DNA from: Anaerolineae bacterium
GTDB lineage: Bacteria > Chloroflexota > Anaerolineae > J102
Length of the DNA stretch: 8,037 bases
Direction: 5' to 3'
NCBI GenBank assembly: GCA_015493675.1
Contig: WGCR01000599.1
Span: forward strand, 1 to 8,037
In this document: positions 5,246 to 8,037 of the stretch, piece after piece
Layout of the letters: every line of letters starts with the position of its first letter
How positions within the stretch are numbered: the first letter of the stretch is position 1
The notes under the pieces: generated by a model
Seen by the model: the letters and a program-made list of their open reading frames with translations, nothing else
Database searches by the model: none
Told to the model about the DNA's origin: nothing
Made by a program: the position numbers and the translations under genes

Positions 5246-6244
5246 ATGGGCAAACTGCTGTTAACCATCAAAAAGCGTCTCTATATTTTTGTCGCCATTG
5301 ATTTCATCGTCGCCTTGCTTTTCGGTCTTTATTTCGATGTCCAACATCTGAATATCAGGCTCATCAGCATCGTCGCTGTTTTCCTCATGCTTTATCCCAT
5401 GCTGACGGGCATGGCGGTCGAGAAAGTCAAGAAGGCGGGGCGAAATTACAAGCTTATCTCCCTGACCCTGTTTTTCGCCTTTTTCGTTGCATCCGCCACC
5501 GCCTTTGTCATCTCCCGCACGATTTTCGCCAATGAGCCGGAGCTGGCGTTGGGCATCATCCTGGTGGGAGCCATCCCCTGCTCCAACATGCTCATCGGCT
5601 GGAGCGGCATTGCCGACGCCAGTGTGGAAGACGCCCTGGTTATCGCCGTCATTGGGCTGCTGCTCATTCCTTTTTTGTCTCCGCTCATCGTTCGTTTCAG
5701 CGGCGGCCCGCTCATCCCCATCGACGCCAAAAGACTGATTCTGAATCTGCTGCTTTTCATCCTCATCCCCCTGATTTTTGGCTATCTCACCCGGCGGGCT
5801 ATCATCGATAAAAAGGGAATGCCCTATTTCATGGGCATCAAGAAGTACTTCCCGGGCGTTTCATCTCTGGGCATCTTGCTCATTATTTTCTTTTCGGTGG
5901 CCAAAGTCGCCCACCAGGTTGCAGGACATCCCATCGTTTTTCTTCAGGTCGCCCTGGCGCTGTTCATTTACTACATCATCCAGACCCTGCTGTCGCTGGG
6001 CGCCGCCAAACTGTTCAAACTAAACTACGCTCAGGGAATGATCTTGATTCTGGGGGCCACAGCCAGCTCCCAGGCCATCTCTCTGGCCCTGGCCGCTACC
6101 ATGTTCGGCAGCATGACCGTCTTTGCCCTGGCGTTCAAGCCCATTTTGCAGGTGCTGTACATCATGTTCCTTATTTACGCCATGGGGCCGGTCATCAAAC
6201 AACTTCTCGAAGGCAAGGAGCCCAACACCGTTTCTCTCGCCTGA
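5246..6244 (+). CDS. ACR3/bile-acid-symporter-like membrane transporter, substrate unknown
   Basis: An integral membrane protein (332 aa) with about ten predicted helices (roughly 13-30, 36-56, 70-92, 99-121, 128-150, 162-181, 205-225, 229-252, 263-285, 290-314). LMLYPMLTG (48-56) and GIILVGAIPCSNMLIGWSGI (103-122) resemble ACR3 arsenite permeases, with C112 at the place of the essential transport cysteine. Against the ACR3 pattern as I remember it, the two conserved glutamates in the last two helices are replaced (an Ala/Gln near 276-277 and Q302). No arsR, arsC or other arsenic gene is nearby. It lies between tsaB and rimI with short gaps (36 and 3 bp), so it is probably cotranscribed. An arsenite exporter is possible; another anion or organic substrate is as likely. 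Fold assignment is fairly sure, substrate is not. Confidence 0.72.
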   Translation: MGKLLLTIKKRLYIFVAIDFIVALLFGLYFDVQHLNIRLISIVAVFLMLYPMLTGMAVEKVKKAGRNYKLISLTLFFAFFVASATAFVISRTIFANEPELALGIILVGAIPCSNMLIGWSGIADASVEDALVIAVIGLLLIPFLSPLIVRFSGGPLIPIDAKRLILNLLLFILIPLIFGYLTRRAIIDKKGMPYFMGIKKYFPGVSSLGILLIIFFSVAKVAHQVAGHPIVFLQVALALFIYYIIQTLLSLGAAKLFKLNYAQGMILILGATASSQAISLALAATMFGSMTVFALAFKPILQVLYIMFLIYAMGPVIKQLLEGKEPNTVSLA

Positions 6245-6247
6245 CCC

Positions 6248-6802
6248 ATGCCCGATCTGCCTTTTATCTTCGACCCCATGACTGTGGCGGATATTCCCGA
6301 AGTCATGCGCATCGAGCGCCGCGTATTTTCGGCCATGTGGACCAGTGGCATCTACCACCGGGAGATCACCGCCAATCCCTGGTCGCATTACTACGTTTTG
6401 CGCCCGACGCATCCCGATCTGCCGCCTATTCTGGCTTATGGCGGTGTTTGGCAGATGGATAAAAGTGCACATATTTCCACGATTGCCACACATCCCGACT
6501 ATCAGGGACGCAAACTGGGCAGCTATCTGCTCATCCAATTGCTTATCAAGGGTGAAAAGCTGGGTTGCACCGAAGCGACGCTGGAAGTTCGGGCCTCCAA
6601 TTATCCCGCCCAAAAAATGTATTTGCGCCGCGGTTTCGAGGTCGCAGGCATTCGCTATCATTACTATAACGATAATGGCGAAGACGCCATCATCATGACC
6701 CGCCCCACCCTGGTCTCTGAAGCATTGCAGGCTGAGTTGACAGCCATCGAGGCTGATTTGCAAATGCGGTGGCGGCGTTTTTCACTTTCCCCGCCCGCCT
6801 GA
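6248..6802 (+). CDS. rimI: RimI-type GNAT N-acetyltransferase
   Basis: A GCN5-related acetyltransferase (184 aa) of the RimI group, which acetylates the N-terminus of ribosomal protein S18 in E. coli; elsewhere the target may differ. The acetyl-CoA loop is in ISTIATHPDYQGRKLGSYLL (76-95), with Q86-G-R-K-L-G91 as the pyrophosphate-binding segment. The RimI signature follows: LEVRASNYPAQKMYLRRGF (112-130), then RYHYYNDNGEDAIIM (136-150). The C-terminal 30 residues extend past the usual fold. ATG 6248 comes 3 bp after the transporter stop with no Shine-Dalgarno, which suggests coupled translation. The tsaE-tsaB-rimI grouping is common in bacteria and supports the call. Confidence 0.93.
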   Translation: MPDLPFIFDPMTVADIPEVMRIERRVFSAMWTSGIYHREITANPWSHYYVLRPTHPDLPPILAYGGVWQMDKSAHISTIATHPDYQGRKLGSYLLIQLLIKGEKLGCTEATLEVRASNYPAQKMYLRRGFEVAGIRYHYYNDNGEDAIIMTRPTLVSEALQAELTAIEADLQMRWRRFSLSPPA

Positions 6803-6821
6803 GCTTTTCCGGAGTCCAATG

Positions 6822-7442
6822 ATGTCGTCCGAGAATTCCCTGCAACACCTTGCGGAGCAGATCCGCTCCTGTCAAAAATGCCCGTTGGGACGGCTGCGCA
6901 CCCATGCCGTTCCCGGTGAGGGGCCCGCCGACGCCGAAATCATGTTCATTGGCGAAGCGCCCGGTTATCATGAGGATCGTCAGGGCAGACCCTTTGTGGG
7001 CGCTTCGGGGCGGCTGCTGGAAAAATTGCTGGCGGAAATTCAACTCACGCGCGAGGATGTGTATATCACCAATGTGGTCAAATGCCGCCCCCCCTCCAAT
7101 CGCGATCCGCTTCCCCTGGAAATCGAGTCCTGCCTCCCCTGGCTTCATCAACAGATCGCCTTCATCGATCCTCTGGTGATCATCACCCTGGGGCGTTTTT
7201 CCATGGCGCAATTCTTTCCCCCTACCGCCCGCATCACGCGAGTGCATGGTCAACCCCTTATCCGGGATGATCGGGCTGTTGCGCCCATGTTCCACCCGGC
7301 CGCAGCCTTGCGCAACCCCAACTGGATGCAGGATATGATCGCCGACTTTGCGCAGATACCCGATTTGCTGGATCGGGTGCGGGCGCAGCGAGCGACTCGG
7401 GCGCAGGATGATGACGATCCCGAGCAGTTGAGCCTTTTCTGA
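6822..7442 (+). CDS. udg: Family 4 uracil-DNA glycosylase (4Fe-4S)
   Basis: Removes uracil from DNA to start base excision repair; this family is thermostable-type UDGa with an iron-sulfur cluster. Counting from ATG 6819, four cysteines C18, C21 (SCQKC), C89 (VVKCRPP) and C105 (ESC) match the cluster ligands. Motif A is GEAPGYHED (45-53), then GRPFVGASGRLL (56-67), ITNVVKCRPPSNRDPLP (83-99), and motif B MFHPAAALRNP (157-167). Two ATGs are adjacent; GGAG (6811-6814) sits 7 nt from ATG 6822 but only 4 nt from ATG 6819, so 6822 is preferred (206 aa). It lies 16-19 bp after rimI. A short acidic tail (DDDDPEQLSLF) closes the protein; LSLF-like ends can be clamp-binding, but this is only a guess. 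Confidence 0.95.
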   Translation: MSSENSLQHLAEQIRSCQKCPLGRLRTHAVPGEGPADAEIMFIGEAPGYHEDRQGRPFVGASGRLLEKLLAEIQLTREDVYITNVVKCRPPSNRDPLPLEIESCLPWLHQQIAFIDPLVIITLGRFSMAQFFPPTARITRVHGQPLIRDDRAVAPMFHPAAALRNPNWMQDMIADFAQIPDLLDRVRAQRATRAQDDDDPEQLSLF

Positions 7443-7448
7443 AACGAA

Positions 7449-7462
7449 CGCCGTCATCGGCG
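7449..7462 (+). terminator. Possible weak terminator hairpin after udg
   Basis: CGCCG (7449-7453), loop TCAT, CGGCG (7458-7462) forms a compact GC stem starting 7 nt after the udg stop. It is followed by CTAAATTT rather than a clean T-run, so termination would be partial at best. Confidence 0.3.
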
Positions 7463-7498
7463 CTAAATTTATCCCCGAGCCAATGATCGTAGCGCCAC

Positions 7499-7530
7499 AG
7501 GCAGGAACGCGTGTACGCACGCTCCCGCCT
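7499..7530 (+). promoter_or_regulatory. Strong stem-loop upstream of the RNase J gene
   Basis: AGGC (7499-7502) pairs with GCCT (7527-7530), GGA (7504-7506) with TCC (7523-7525), and GCGTG (7509-7513) with CACGC (7518-7522), closing a TACG tetraloop. One A-C mismatch and a 2-nt bulge (AC, 7507-7508) interrupt the 12-bp stem. No T-run follows, so it is not a terminator. It lies about 28 nt upstream of the ribosome binding site and may be a leader structure of the RNase J mRNA. Confidence 0.5.
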
Positions 7531-7570
7531 CCGAACGCCGATCATCCCTGACCGAGAAAGAGGAAAAATC

Positions 7571-8037
7571 TTGACCACTTACGACTCAAAAAGTTCAGCG
7601 CTTCGAATCATCCCCCTGGGAGGCCTGGGGGAGTTCGGCAAGAATATGATGGTGTATGAATATGACGACACCATTATCCTGGTGGATGCGGGGCTGATGT
7701 TTCCAGAAGAGGACATGCCGGGCATCGACATCGTCATTCCCGACATCAGTTATCTTGCCGATAATGCCGACAAACTGAAAGCCATTATCCTTACCCACGG
7801 ACACGAGGATCACATCGGCGGACTGCCGTTTTTCTTGAAAGAGGTGCAGGCGCCGGTTTACAGCGCAGCGTTGACGCTGGGCCTGGTGCGCAACAAACTA
7901 AAAGAGCACAAGTTGCAGGAAAAAGTCGATCTGCGGGTGATCGACGAAAACAGCAGGCTGGAGGTGGGGCCATTTACCATCGAGTTTATCCACCTCTGCC
8001 ACTCCATCCCCGATGCTCTGGCCGTGGCGCTGCACAC
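7571..8037 (+). CDS. rnj: Ribonuclease J (metallo-beta-lactamase/beta-CASP), 5' part
   Basis: The first 155 codons of an RNase J, an endo- and 5'-3' exoribonuclease for mRNA turnover and rRNA maturation; the gene runs off the window edge, so the beta-CASP and C-terminal domains are not seen. The start is TTG 7571, preceded by AGAGGA (7559-7564) 6 nt away; the next in-frame ATGs (codons 26-27) fall inside the conserved core and cannot be the start. The N-terminus IIPLGGLGEFGKNMM (13-27) is typical. The metal-binding motif THGHEDHIGG (75-84) supplies H76, H78, D80 and H81, and H144 in HSIPD (144-148) is the next metal ligand. About 155 of a usual 550 or so residues are present. Confidence 0.94.
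   Translation, partial: MTTYDSKSSALRIIPLGGLGEFGKNMMVYEYDDTIILVDAGLMFPEEDMPGIDIVIPDISYLADNADKLKAIILTHGHEDHIGGLPFFLKEVQAPVYSAALTLGLVRNKLKEHKLQEKVDLRVIDENSRLEVGPFTIEFIHLCHSIPDALAVALH

Noticed and set aside
6020..6763. 247-codon open frame on the minus strand
   Set aside because: Antisense to the transporter end and rimI, with no recognisable motif.
6693..7520. 275-codon open frame on the minus strand
   Set aside because: Antisense to the well-supported uracil-DNA glycosylase gene, with no recognisable motif.
1..8037. CRISPR array, tRNA or rRNA gene, defence or toxin-antitoxin system
   Set aside because: I saw no regular spacer-repeat array, no tRNA cloverleaf or rRNA core sequence, and every sizeable gene belongs to a housekeeping or transporter family.

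Overview
This 8 kb window is ordinary bacterial chromosome that is dense in genes. All eleven genes I accept lie on the + strand. Gene content, mixed ATG/GTG/TTG starts, moderately high GC and mostly missing Shine-Dalgarno sequences suggest a Chloroflexota (Anaerolineae/Caldilineae-like) bacterium. The strongest pointer is an archaeal-type isopentenyl phosphate kinase, which among bacteria I know mainly from Chloroflexota. The phylum call is an inference and is not proven by the window.

Layout. Positions 1-362 hold no convincing gene but are rich in repeats: a palindromic repeat built on a degenerate 8-nt unit (about 49-117), then an 85-bp MITE-like element (161-245) with 11-bp perfect terminal inverted repeats and 8-bp flanking direct repeats. 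Next is an isopentenyl phosphate kinase gene (363/372-1166). A good sigma70-type promoter (1180-1208) then begins the classical rpmH-rnpA-yidD-yidC-khpB cluster (1312-3945): ribosomal protein L34, RNase P protein, YidD, the YidC insertase and the KhpB/Jag RNA-binding protein. dnaA is not in front of it. A structured 165-bp gap (3946-4110) follows. It holds an 84-bp imperfect inverted-repeat element and an intrinsic terminator (4056-4082) whose T-tract overlaps the -35 of a promoter that appears to drive a leaderless tsaE.

The second cluster is tsaE-tsaB-[ACR3-like transporter]-rimI-udg (4111-7442). TsaE and TsaB belong to the machinery for tRNA N6-threonylcarbamoyladenosine (t6A). RimI is its usual genomic companion. 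The family-4 uracil-DNA glycosylase is a DNA repair enzyme with an Fe-S cluster. A ten-helix membrane protein related to ACR3/bile-acid symporters sits between tsaB and rimI. It keeps the key cysteine of arsenite permeases, but in my alignment from memory it lacks both conserved glutamates. The window ends inside an RNase J gene that starts at TTG 7571 and is preceded by a strong stem-loop (7499-7530).

Taken together, the first cluster handles translation, tRNA maturation and membrane protein insertion, and the second tRNA modification, DNA repair and RNA turnover. I found no convincing new multi-gene system. The items most worth a second look are the small non-coding elements (MITE-like element, 84-bp inverted-repeat element, RNase J leader hairpin, leaderless tsaE promoter fused to a terminator) and the atypical transporter.
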